A DNA stretch of 64,000 nt, taken from contig JAGVBZ010000037.1 in assembly GCA_020059465.1 (NCBI GenBank), positions 33,315-97,314 on the forward strand. Direction: 5' to 3'. Positions 27,749-34,499 of the stretch are shown here, piece by piece. A program made the position numbers and the translations under genes. The notes below the pieces were generated by a model. The model was not told the origin of the DNA, ran no database searches, and worked only from the letters and a program-made list of their open reading frames with translations. The stretch is from Brevinematales bacterium. Lineage in GTDB: Bacteria; Spirochaetota; Brevinematia; Brevinematales; GWF1-51-8. Every line of letters starts with the position of its first letter. Within the stretch, counting starts at the first letter, position 1.

Positions 27749-27801
27749 CACTTACTCCCGCACTATTATAAGAGGTAAGATAGGAAATATCTAATTTCGG
27801 G

Positions 27802-28512
27802 TTATTTGATATCCAGTTCTTTAAAAAGTGTCATCATGAGATGATCGTTGATAATATGATTGATATAGGTCTGTGTCGCGATGGAAACATTATCGAAGCG
27901 GACTGCAAAGCCGGGCGGAAGCGACTCGCTGGATAAGGTCTTATTTATACGGACAACCGTACTCTCGACAAAAAACTTAAAATCGCGGAAATGGATTTCC
28001 ATATATACGGGCTGATTGAGGTCAACCATATCGAAATTAGTTGTCTGGATATAGGATCCTCCCGCGGAGAGCGAAAGAATTTTCCCCGTTTCGGTGGAGG
28101 GAGAATTAATGTTCTTATAAAATGTCGCGAATAACGGCCAGTCCACACGGTTATATTTCCGGCGGTTTTTTTGGGTAGAATGCAGTACGTTTTCGATATC
28201 GTCGATGCTTTCGAGCAGGATAATGTTCTTATTCCATTCCAATAATTGTGTCTGATCGTATTTTCCTGCTTCCTTCGGGGCGATAATGATAGGAAAGAGC
28301 GGATTGAGGTGGAACAAGACTTCCATGGTTTTTTTATCAATCGAGGTAGATGAGGGAACTGTATAAATAATTGCTCCGACATCGGGATTATTGATGAGAA
28401 ATATCAGGGCGTCGCGAAGGTTACGGGCACGGAATATCTGATATCCCCCCTTGATTTTCTCGATCTCAGATTTAAACAAATCCCCGGACGATAAATAGAT
28501 AATTTTATCCAT
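27802..28512 (-). CDS. PilZ domain protein with receiver-like N-terminus
   Basis: The 236-residue protein has a C-terminal PilZ domain (~residues 115-225) with RRKYNR (the RxxxR cyclic-di-GMP motif) and ILSLSAGGSYIQT (counterpart of D/NxSxxG, with Leu for the first acidic/amide residue). The N-terminal ~110 residues (KIIYLSSGDLFKSEIEKIKGGYQIFRA, AIIYTVPSS, FPIIIAPKEAG) have the alternating alpha/beta rhythm of a receiver domain but no clear phosphoacceptor Asp. It likely binds c-di-GMP. GAAGGAGATCCTCC precedes the ATG. It sits between a TPR gene and the penicillin-binding protein gene. Confidence 0.78.
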   Translation of the reverse strand: MDKIIYLSSGDLFKSEIEKIKGGYQIFRARNLRDALIFLINNPDVGAIIYTVPSSTSIDKKTMEVLFHLNPLFPIIIAPKEAGKYDQTQLLEWNKNIILLESIDDIENVLHSTQKNRRKYNRVDWPLFATFYKNINSPSTETGKILSLSAGGSYIQTTNFDMVDLNQPVYMEIHFRDFKFFVESTVVRINKTLSSESLPPGFAVRFDNVSIATQTYINHIINDHLMMTLFKELDIK

Positions 28513-28575
28513 GGAGGATCTCCTTCTCAGCCGTTCCTATAGTATTGTATTATAGATTTTAAAGTTGCGCAACTC

Positions 28576-29055
28576 TCAGGCGGCTTTACATTTATTCTTA
28601 AAATTCAGCAGTATGTCCTCGGCTTTTTTATATTCTCCGCGGGACATATAAATTACGCTGAGTTTTGCCGCAATATCCAGATCAGTATGAAGATCCAGAT
28701 CACTATCCTTCTCCATAATCTCCCGATAACGATTTTCAAGCTCCTCCGCGTTTCCCGCATCGGTTACAAGCTCGTCGAAATTTTTCAATTGGGGAATAAT
28801 GAAAGATGGATCCTGTTTTTTTGTCAGATCGATATAGATTTCATATTGAGCCTGCGCGTTTTCCAAATCCCTCAAGTTGACATAAATATAAACAAGAATC
28901 TCGTGTACCTTAGGATTCTCAAAATTCGACCGTTCCATCTCCAGAAACTTATCTAAGGCTTTCTTAAAATCCTTCTTATTAAAATCGGCAACCGCTTCAA
29001 GGGTCACGTCCTTATAATCGGAGGGAGATTTTATTGATTTTGTCTTCTTTGCCAT
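28576..29055 (-). CDS. TPR-repeat protein
   Basis: The start at 29055 (MAKKTKSIKSP) fits GGAGGATAAA just upstream; the track's ATG at 29067 lies before that site. The 159-residue cytoplasmic protein has TPR-like helical pairs (ADFNKKDFKKALDKFLEMERSNF, HEILVYIYVNLRDLENAQAQYEIY, KLSVIYMSRGEYKKAEDILLNFKN). No signal peptide. It is the first gene of the minus-strand run leading to PilZ, penicillin-binding protein and DUF115 genes. A weak promoter (TTGACA at 29104-29099 on the minus strand) precedes it. Confidence 0.7.
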   Translation of the reverse strand: MAKKTKSIKSPSDYKDVTLEAVADFNKKDFKKALDKFLEMERSNFENPKVHEILVYIYVNLRDLENAQAQYEIYIDLTKKQDPSFIIPQLKNFDELVTDAGNAEELENRYREIMEKDSDLDLHTDLDIAAKLSVIYMSRGEYKKAEDILLNFKNKCKAA

Positions 29056-29178
29056 TTTATCCTCCATGGATCAACTTAATGAGAATATCGGAATTATGTG
29101 TCAATGTTTTATATATGGTTGATAAAGATTAAAATAGTTATCTAAACAAATGGGGAAATAGTTCATGTCGGCTTAAAC

Positions 29179-29207
29179 TTTACTATTATATATTTTTATT
29201 CTATAAT
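29179..29207 (+). promoter_or_regulatory. promoter of the 29-33 kb envelope cluster
   Basis: TTTACT, 17 nt, TATAAT, followed within ~15 nt by AATAGGAGGCGTCT and ATG 29228. Confidence 0.5.
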
Positions 29208-29227
29208 AAAAAAAATAGGAGGCGTCT

Positions 29228-30073
29228 ATGCAGCAGAAATTCGGTTTTAAAGCAATATTTTTTATATCTTCGATGGTATTAATGCTTGTGGGCTGTACCC
29301 AGGGCGAAAAGAACGCAAATAATACGGGGGGAAATAATTCCGGCAATCCGCTGCCACTGGAAGATAAATATTATACGAAGTATCTCCGCACAAGTTTATA
29401 TAACGATAAGTATGCCTACAAGGACACGGTTTTCTTCGGTGAACAGCTTATCTTCATGAATGTAACTATCAGCAATAAGAATAAAAAAGTATATATGTTT
29501 GTAAAAAGCGAGATGTCCGGGGCGGAAGGATATATTGCTGAAAGCGACATTATCAAGAATCCTATGAATAAAGGGGTGATTTTTGAAAATACCTCCGCAA
29601 GCCAGAAACCCGATCTGGCGACCGGTAAAAAAATGGAGGTCATCGCTCCTGTCCTTGTCTATGTAATGGACACAAAGGAACAGGATACGACTTGGGCGGA
29701 TGTCGTGTTTTATAACGCGACATACCCCGTCATCAAGGAAACTAAGGCAATACCTTCTTCCTATCGGTGGGTACAGCTAAATAAAATTTCAATGAATTAC
29801 GAGGATGTAAAAATGTGCGTGGGTATACTTGATGCGCTCTATGAGTACTCCAGCACCCTCGAGAAAAGCGCGGGCGATGTAAAGAAGATAGCGCAGTCGA
29901 AGGAGAGCGCGAAGATAAAACTCACCGATCTGATGAAGGCGTTTCCCGCCAGTACGATGATCGAATTTGCCAATATGGCGTTAAATACGATAGAAGGTGT
30001 TGATAATTCCGGCCTTATGAAAGGGGACGGCGAGGGTGAAGTGATCAGTGCTGATGAAATTTATGGGGACTAA
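29228..30073 (+). CDS. lipoprotein, SH3-like domain suspected
   Basis: The 281-residue product has a lipobox (MLVGC, Cys23) and an Asn/Gly-rich linker. A beta-rich region follows (YLRTSLYNDKYAYKDTVFFGEQLIFMNV ... EGYIAESDI) that resembles a bacterial SH3 domain. The C-terminal half is helical (LEKSAGDVKKIAQSKESAKIKLTDLMKAF). It is the first gene of a same-strand run with the FecR-like lipoprotein 15 nt downstream. Function unknown; the SH3-like reading is by pattern only. Confidence 0.6.
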   Translation: MQQKFGFKAIFFISSMVLMLVGCTQGEKNANNTGGNNSGNPLPLEDKYYTKYLRTSLYNDKYAYKDTVFFGEQLIFMNVTISNKNKKVYMFVKSEMSGAEGYIAESDIIKNPMNKGVIFENTSASQKPDLATGKKMEVIAPVLVYVMDTKEQDTTWADVVFYNATYPVIKETKAIPSSYRWVQLNKISMNYEDVKMCVGILDALYEYSSTLEKSAGDVKKIAQSKESAKIKLTDLMKAFPASTMIEFANMALNTIEGVDNSGLMKGDGEGEVISADEIYGD

Positions 30074-30088
30074 TCCCCGGAGGTTGCT

Positions 30089-30739
30089 ATGAAAAAGTTT
30101 AATGCGGTTTCTATTTTCATTTCGTTTATCGTTTTTTCCTTCATGGTGCTTTCATGCGGGAATCAGGCTGCAAAGGCTGGTAAAGGAGTTTTAGATACTT
30201 ACACCGGGAATGTTAAAATAAACGGTCAACCTGCAAGCGTAGGAATGGAGGTTGCCGATGGAGCTGAGATTACTACCGCCGGCGGGGCTTGGTGCGACAT
30301 CGTTTTTCCCGGGAAAAATATTATTCGTGTCTATGAGAACGCAGCTGTTATTGTAACCTTGGATTCCTCTGATAAACAGATTATTCTAAAATCCGGGAAT
30401 ATTGCAAATGTGCTTTATAGTCTCAAGGATTATAAAGACGGTTTCAAGGTGGAGACATCGAGCGCGGTTGTTATTGTCCGCGGCACTGTCTTCTACGCAG
30501 CGTCGGAAAGCTCCACTAATTCATATATCTGCTGCTGTAACGGAAACATCGATGTCAAGGAGATTAAAGGCGGTAAGATAAATACGATGTCCGCATCGCA
30601 TCACAAGGGACTAAGAGTTTATCCTTCAGGGGCGACTAATGCTGGGATGGATTTTCATACCGACCAGGATCTGGATGAAATCGCGAAGAAATTAAATCTT
30701 GTCATCGATTGGACAAAGGTCGGAGGATTGCACGAATAA
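30089..30739 (+). CDS. FecR-domain lipoprotein
   Basis: The 216-residue product has a lipobox (VLSC, Cys23). A FecR-like beta-sandwich follows: GVLDTYTGNVKINGQPASVGMEVADGAEITT, WCDIVFPGKNIIRVYENAAVIV and KVETSSAVVIVRGTVFY. In FecR proteins this domain is attached to a membrane anti-sigma helix. Here it is anchored by lipid instead, so it is not a classical anti-sigma factor. Cys residues cluster in SYICCCNGN, possibly disulfide or metal related. It follows the SH3-like lipoprotein by 15 nt. Confidence 0.72.
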   Translation: MKKFNAVSIFISFIVFSFMVLSCGNQAAKAGKGVLDTYTGNVKINGQPASVGMEVADGAEITTAGGAWCDIVFPGKNIIRVYENAAVIVTLDSSDKQIILKSGNIANVLYSLKDYKDGFKVETSSAVVIVRGTVFYAASESSTNSYICCCNGNIDVKEIKGGKINTMSASHHKGLRVYPSGATNAGMDFHTDQDLDEIAKKLNLVIDWTKVGGLHE

Positions 30740-30781
30740 TCGCGTGATTATTAATAGCGTGCGTAAACAGAAGGATACCGA

Positions 30782-31120
30782 ATGTTAAAAGTACGGGTAA
30801 AGGAATTGGGCGATATCGTGGTATTTCATCTGAAAGGTGAAGTTGTGGTGCTCAATCTCCATCAGATCAAAACGCCTTTCGAGGAAAAACTTGCGCAGGA
30901 TAAAAGGCTTTTCATTTTCAATCTCGAACTGGTTACTTATATGGACAGCGCCGCAATCGGTATGTTCTACACAAAACTGGTCCTGCTGAAAAAAGAGGGA
31001 GGAACGGTCGAATTGATCAAACCGAACTCCAATATCAAGAGGATCATTGAATCGACGAAATTAGTCGATCTAGTGAGCATATATGATAATGAAAATGACG
31101 CAGTAGATGCACTGAAGTAA
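30782..31120 (+). CDS. STAS-domain anti-sigma factor antagonist
   Basis: This 112-residue cytoplasmic protein is a single STAS domain: VVFHLKGEVVVLN at the start, then LVTYMDSAAIGMFYTKL, where Ser of MDSAAIG matches the phosphorylated Ser of SpoIIAA/RsbV-type antagonists. The partner kinase (RsbW type) is not in the window. A candidate phosphatase is the SpoIIE-like protein at 51.5 kb. It is the only cytoplasmic member within the lipoprotein cluster, which suggests a signalling link between the cluster and partner-switching regulation. Confidence 0.85.
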   Translation: MLKVRVKELGDIVVFHLKGEVVVLNLHQIKTPFEEKLAQDKRLFIFNLELVTYMDSAAIGMFYTKLVLLKKEGGTVELIKPNSNIKRIIESTKLVDLVSIYDNENDAVDALK

Positions 31121-31146
31121 ACAATTCTGGTTCCGGAGGAACAGGG

Positions 31147-31569
31147 ATGCGAAAAGGCAGAATTTTATCGATTGCGTTCTTTCTTCTATGCATTGTTATT
31201 TTTATCGGATGCGATAAAAGAGTTGGCCAGACGCTCTATACTCCGAATCCGCTGCCGCCTCATGGGGGCGTTAACCTTTTTAAAACGAATAGCCTTATAT
31301 TAAAAATTGGGCAGATTGCATACTTCGAACACCGCTACTCCGGATCCATCGGAATCTTTCAGGATTATATCATCAGCAATACCAATATATTCGCTCTTAA
31401 GGACGATATCCGTCAACTGCCGGATCAAACGCTGGTCGGCGCTTCATATCGTGGGGTTTATATCTTTGAAGCAAAACAGCCCGGTATAACGTTGTTTTAT
31501 ATATTCGAAAACTTCCGCGGCGTTATTTCCTACCTGCATACGAATTTTATTACCGTTGTCAGCGATTAA
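31147..31569 (+). CDS. chagasin-like (I42-type fold) lipoprotein, tandem copy 1
   Basis: GGAGGAACAGGG precedes ATG 31147. The 140-residue lipoprotein (lipobox FIGC, Cys22) has the beta-rich outline of the chagasin/ICP family: NSLILKIGQIAYFEHRYSGSIGIFQDY, then a loop before GVYIFEAKQPGITLFYIFENFR. The three inhibitor loops of true chagasin (NPTTGY, GxGG, RPW/F) are only loosely represented by SGSIGIF, GASYRG and FENFR. It has two downstream relatives. Inhibition of C1 peptidases is therefore a hypothesis. Confidence 0.55.
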   Translation: MRKGRILSIAFFLLCIVIFIGCDKRVGQTLYTPNPLPPHGGVNLFKTNSLILKIGQIAYFEHRYSGSIGIFQDYIISNTNIFALKDDIRQLPDQTLVGASYRGVYIFEAKQPGITLFYIFENFRGVISYLHTNFITVVSD

Positions 31570-31570
31570 C

Positions 31571-31984
31571 ATGAGAAAAGGATTAATTGTTTTTTCTATC
31601 CTTTTTTTTGCATTACAGTTTTTATCGGGAACTGTTCGTTCCAGAACGTTAAAGAAAGGCGAGGCGATTTTGGATATAAAAGGTAAATCATCCGTCACTG
31701 TGAAAGTAGGGGCGCATTTCTGTTATTCCGGAATCGTTCACGGGTCCGTCGGGAAGTGGCTGATCTATAAAACCGAGGGAGATGAGGTGCTTTCTCAACC
31801 GGAAGAAAAGTTGGAGTATCTGACTCCTGATAAAATCAAAGCGGGTATGAAAGGCGCGGATAAAGCGAAAATGACCTATATATTCGAGGCTTTAAAACCC
31901 GGCAAGGTTACTCTCCATATGATTAGGGAGTACCGTTACGAGGAAGAATCGAGAGAATCCATTGTAATCGTCGTAGAACCATAG
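31571..31984 (+). CDS. chagasin-like secreted protein, tandem copy 2
   Basis: ATG 31571 starts one nucleotide after the stop of copy 1; the track's TTG 31556 overlaps it. The 137-residue product has a signal peptide (MRKGLIVFSILFFALQFLSGTV). It shares its layout with copies 1 and 3: SSVTVKVGAHFCYSGIVHGSVGKWLIYK, LEYLTPDKIKAGMKGADKAKMTYIFEALKPGKVTLHM. The block L(T/K)PDKIK/ERLKTG followed by GADKA/GADDA is shared closely with copy 3. Translational coupling to copy 1 is likely because no good Shine-Dalgarno is visible. Confidence 0.55.
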   Translation: MRKGLIVFSILFFALQFLSGTVRSRTLKKGEAILDIKGKSSVTVKVGAHFCYSGIVHGSVGKWLIYKTEGDEVLSQPEEKLEYLTPDKIKAGMKGADKAKMTYIFEALKPGKVTLHMIREYRYEEESRESIVIVVEP

Positions 31985-32010
31985 TCGAATAATAAGTTAT
32001 GGAATAAAGA

Positions 32011-32328
32011 ATGGTTTCGTTAAACGGGCAGACCGCGCTTTCGGTAAAAGTTGGCGAGATGATGGAGTACCGCGGGGGAGTCCAGGAATCTGTCGGGTAC
32101 TTTCTCAGCTTCGATATCGCTGATCCCTCTGTGGTTAAACTTGAGTCCCGCGGAACAGAATATGCACATCCTGAAAGACTGAAAACAGGTGTAACCGGGG
32201 CTGACGACGCAATTCAAGTTTTCCGGTTTATCGCGCTTTCCCCGGGCGCTACGAGTATTTCTTTTACTTTGGATTTTCGGGGCGATATCGAGTCCCGCGA
32301 GGTAGTTCAGATTCAGGTGCAATCTTGA
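32011..32328 (+). CDS. chagasin-like domain protein, tandem copy 3, no signal peptide
   Basis: The 105-residue ORF is clearly homologous to copy 2: ALSVKVGEMMEYRGGVQESVGYFLSF and YAHPERLKTGVTGADDAIQVFRFIALSPG align through their lengths. It starts straight into the domain with no secretion signal. A stop codon lies two codons before ATG 32011, so no longer start exists. Only a weak GGA precedes the ATG. It may be a truncated gene, or a domain kept in the cytoplasm. Confidence 0.5.
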   Translation: MVSLNGQTALSVKVGEMMEYRGGVQESVGYFLSFDIADPSVVKLESRGTEYAHPERLKTGVTGADDAIQVFRFIALSPGATSISFTLDFRGDIESREVVQIQVQS

Positions 32329-32425
32329 TTCTATTGTTCATCGGCCATTACTTTTAAACACCAGTTTTCTTATATTTCCATCGGTGTTTCTCCGATATAC
32401 ATACCAAAACGGTTTGGGGGAAACT

Positions 32426-33508
32426 ATGAAAAATTCTCACATTATTTCAATAATATTGATCTCTGTACAAATCTTTCTTTTATCCGGTACATTGAACGGG
32501 AAACAATCTATACTCGATTACGATTCAATCAAGAGTTTTATCCTGAGCGCGGACGGATCGTCATCGGGAATGATGTTCAAATCAGGCGCCGACTGGTATG
32601 TCAAGGTCGCCGCTCAGACCTACGGGCCGTATGAATCCGCGGAAGGCCTCGTATTCAGCCGCGATGGAGGTGTATTTGCCTATAATTATATGATAGACGG
32701 ACTATCCTATGTTTCCGTCAACGAGAAAATATACGGGCCGTTCGACGAATGCGGGCTGGTCAGCGTCAGTTCCGACGGTTCTTATTTCGGGTTCTCGTTC
32801 GCTACAAACGGGAAATACTTCCTACGGATAAACCAGAAATTATACGGTACGTTCCAGAAAGCGGAATCCCCCGGGTTCAACTGGGACGGATCGGTCTCAG
32901 GGTTCGCTTATCAATCGGGGGGAAAGTGGAAAGTGACGCTGAGCGGAAAGACCTTCGGGGATTTCACGGTTGCCGCGTCGCCGAATTTCGATCATTCGGG
33001 CGATCATTATGGTTTCTATTACTCAGCGAAGGGGTCGAATTATATCGCAGTGGACGGCCAGTCGTTTTCCGGTTTTCAGCTTGCGGTATCGCCCGTTTTC
33101 AGCGCGGACGGCTCCTCGTACGGATATGTCTATACAAAAAGTTCTGCATGGGACAGCTGGTATGTCCGGGTCAACGGGAAATCATACGGGCCTTATGAAA
33201 ACATTATTCCACCGGTTTTAAGCGGAAATGGCCTGCTGTTTGGTTTCGCGTATTACAAGGACAAGAAATGGTATATGAGGATCGGCGAGAAAGCCTTTGG
33301 GCCGTTCGACGAGGTAATGCCTCCCATGTTCAGTTCGGACGGGGGTTCGTACGGGTTTGTTTATTTCCGCGCGAAGAAAGGGTATTACGCCTATATCAAT
33401 GGGAAGAGTTACGGGCCGTACGAACAGGCAGCTCTCTCGGTTACACCGGAGGGAAGAGTGTTTATCGCGTCGCTCTACAGCGGGATATATATCAAGGAAA
33501 TCAAATAG
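32426..33508 (+). CDS. secreted eight-repeat propeller-like protein (YGPY repeats)
   Basis: ATG 32426 (MKNSHIISIILISVQ) follows GGGGGAAACT and gives a signal peptide; the track start is upstream. The 360-residue protein holds eight ~41-residue repeats of the type SPVFSADGSSYGYVY..WYVRVNGKSYGPYE. Repeat ends read TYGPYE, IYGPFD, LYGTFQ, TFGDFT, SFSGFQ, SYGPYE, AFGPFD and SYGPYE. The FS.DGS core resembles PD40/TolB blades, so an eight-bladed beta-propeller is likely. The C-terminus SGIYIKEIK matches the end of the 37.3-kb paralogue. Function unknown; probably periplasmic or exported. Confidence 0.7.
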   Translation: MKNSHIISIILISVQIFLLSGTLNGKQSILDYDSIKSFILSADGSSSGMMFKSGADWYVKVAAQTYGPYESAEGLVFSRDGGVFAYNYMIDGLSYVSVNEKIYGPFDECGLVSVSSDGSYFGFSFATNGKYFLRINQKLYGTFQKAESPGFNWDGSVSGFAYQSGGKWKVTLSGKTFGDFTVAASPNFDHSGDHYGFYYSAKGSNYIAVDGQSFSGFQLAVSPVFSADGSSYGYVYTKSSAWDSWYVRVNGKSYGPYENIIPPVLSGNGLLFGFAYYKDKKWYMRIGEKAFGPFDEVMPPMFSSDGGSYGFVYFRAKKGYYAYINGKSYGPYEQAALSVTPEGRVFIASLYSGIYIKEIK

Positions 33509-33784
33509 CTATTTCTCACCCGTCTTTTTGATGATATGATAACCGAACTGGGTGCTGACCACTCCGCTGAGGCCGCCGGGGCGCATTTTTGCAACCGCGT
33601 CCTCGAACGGCTTGACCATTTTACCCGGCCCGAACCATCCTAAATCCCCGCCCTTACTCTTGCTAGGGCAGGTCGAATGCTCTTTGGCCAGCTCCGCGAA
33701 GTTTTTTCCCTTGCGGAGCTGACGTAAAAGCTCTTCGGCGAGCGATTTATCTTTTATTAAAATATGACTTGCACACCATTCCAT
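33509..33784 (-). CDS. parvulin-type peptidyl-prolyl isomerase
   Basis: The 91-residue protein is a stand-alone parvulin domain: ASHILIKDKSLAEELLRQL, KNFAELAKEHSTCPSKSKGGDLGWFGPGKM and FGYHIIKK. Length matches small cytoplasmic PpiC-type enzymes. It has no signal peptide. It follows the cyclophilin gene by 7 nt, so two unrelated prolyl isomerases share one operon. Its stop codon abuts that of the propeller gene on the other strand (TAGCTA). Confidence 0.92.
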   Translation of the reverse strand: MEWCASHILIKDKSLAEELLRQLRKGKNFAELAKEHSTCPSKSKGGDLGWFGPGKMVKPFEDAVAKMRPGGLSGVVSTQFGYHIIKKTGEK

Positions 33785-33791
33785 AAAAACC

Positions 33792-34355
33792 CTACTTGAG
33801 AATAGTGATCTTTTTCATGACAACAGGCGTAACCGGTTTGTCCATTGCCCCGGTTTTGACCTTCCCGATCTTCATTACAATGTCCAGTCCTTCGGTTACT
33901 TTGCCGAAAACCGCGTGCTTCCCGTTGAGCCACGGAGTGGCTACAAGCGTAATAAAGAATTGCGAACCGCCGGTGTTCGGCCCGGCGTTTGCCATCGAAA
34001 GAATACCCGGACCGTCATGCTTTAATGAAGGGTCGAACTCGTCCTTGATTTTGTATCCGGGTCCGCCGGTGCCGGTACCTTTGGGACATCCGCCCTGGAT
34101 CATGAAATTATCGATGATGCGGTGAAAGACCAGCCCGTCGTAGAATCCTTTATTTACCAGATCGATAAAGTTTTTTGCGGTAAGCGGTACTTTATCGAGA
34201 AAAATTTCAACCTTAAAATTCCCCATACTGGTCTCGAAGAGAGCGACGGGATTCTTTTTGGACTGGGACGCGGCGGGAATTGCGGCCTCGTCCTCACGCG
34301 CGAAACCCATACTGAAAACGGATAACAATAGAAATACGAACCCTGCTTTTTTCAT
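33792..34355 (-). CDS. secreted cyclophilin-type peptidyl-prolyl isomerase
   Basis: The start at 34355 ([19 protein letters not shown]) is set by AAGGAG 6 nt upstream and yields a signal peptide. The 187-residue product has [13 protein letters not shown] (catalytic Arg in FHR), [16 protein letters not shown] and [12 protein letters not shown], all standard cyclophilin motifs. It should act in the periplasm, while its operon partner is cytoplasmic. Confidence 0.95.
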   Translation of the reverse strand: MKKAGFVFLLLSVFSMGFAREDEAAIPAASQSKKNPVALFETSMGNFKVEIFLDKVPLTAKNFIDLVNKGFYDGLVFHRIIDNFMIQGGCPKGTGTGGPGYKIKDEFDPSLKHDGPGILSMANAGPNTGGSQFFITLVATPWLNGKHAVFGKVTEGLDIVMKIGKVKTGAMDKPVTPVVMKKITILK

Positions 34356-34380
34356 GCGATACTCCTTAGCTTTATCCATT

Positions 34381-34409
34381 ATTTTACCCCGTTTGAGTAA
34401 AAAAATCAA
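34381..34409 (-). promoter_or_regulatory. promoter of the cyclophilin-parvulin operon
   Basis: Minus strand TTGATT, 17 nt, TAAAAT, about 25 nt before ATG 34355. Confidence 0.6.
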
Positions 34410-34450
34410 ACTCCATCGTAGAGAACTCGGGAAATATTCGCGGGAGAAAC

Positions 34451-34482
34451 AAAAAAACGGCCCCGCCGATCAAGCGGGACCG
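34451..34482 (-). terminator. rho-independent terminator after the amylase gene
   Basis: On the minus strand CGGTCCCGC, 7-nt loop, GCGGGGCCG, then TTTTTTT. A 9-bp stem with one mismatch, 18 nt after the amylase stop. Confidence 0.8.
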
Positions 34483-34499
34483 CTTCCTTTAGGAGGGTT

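Noticed and set aside
32426-33508. DNA-level tandem repeat or CRISPR-like array
   Set aside because: The periodicity is at protein level (41-residue blades) with diverged codons; there are no identical repeats with unique spacers.
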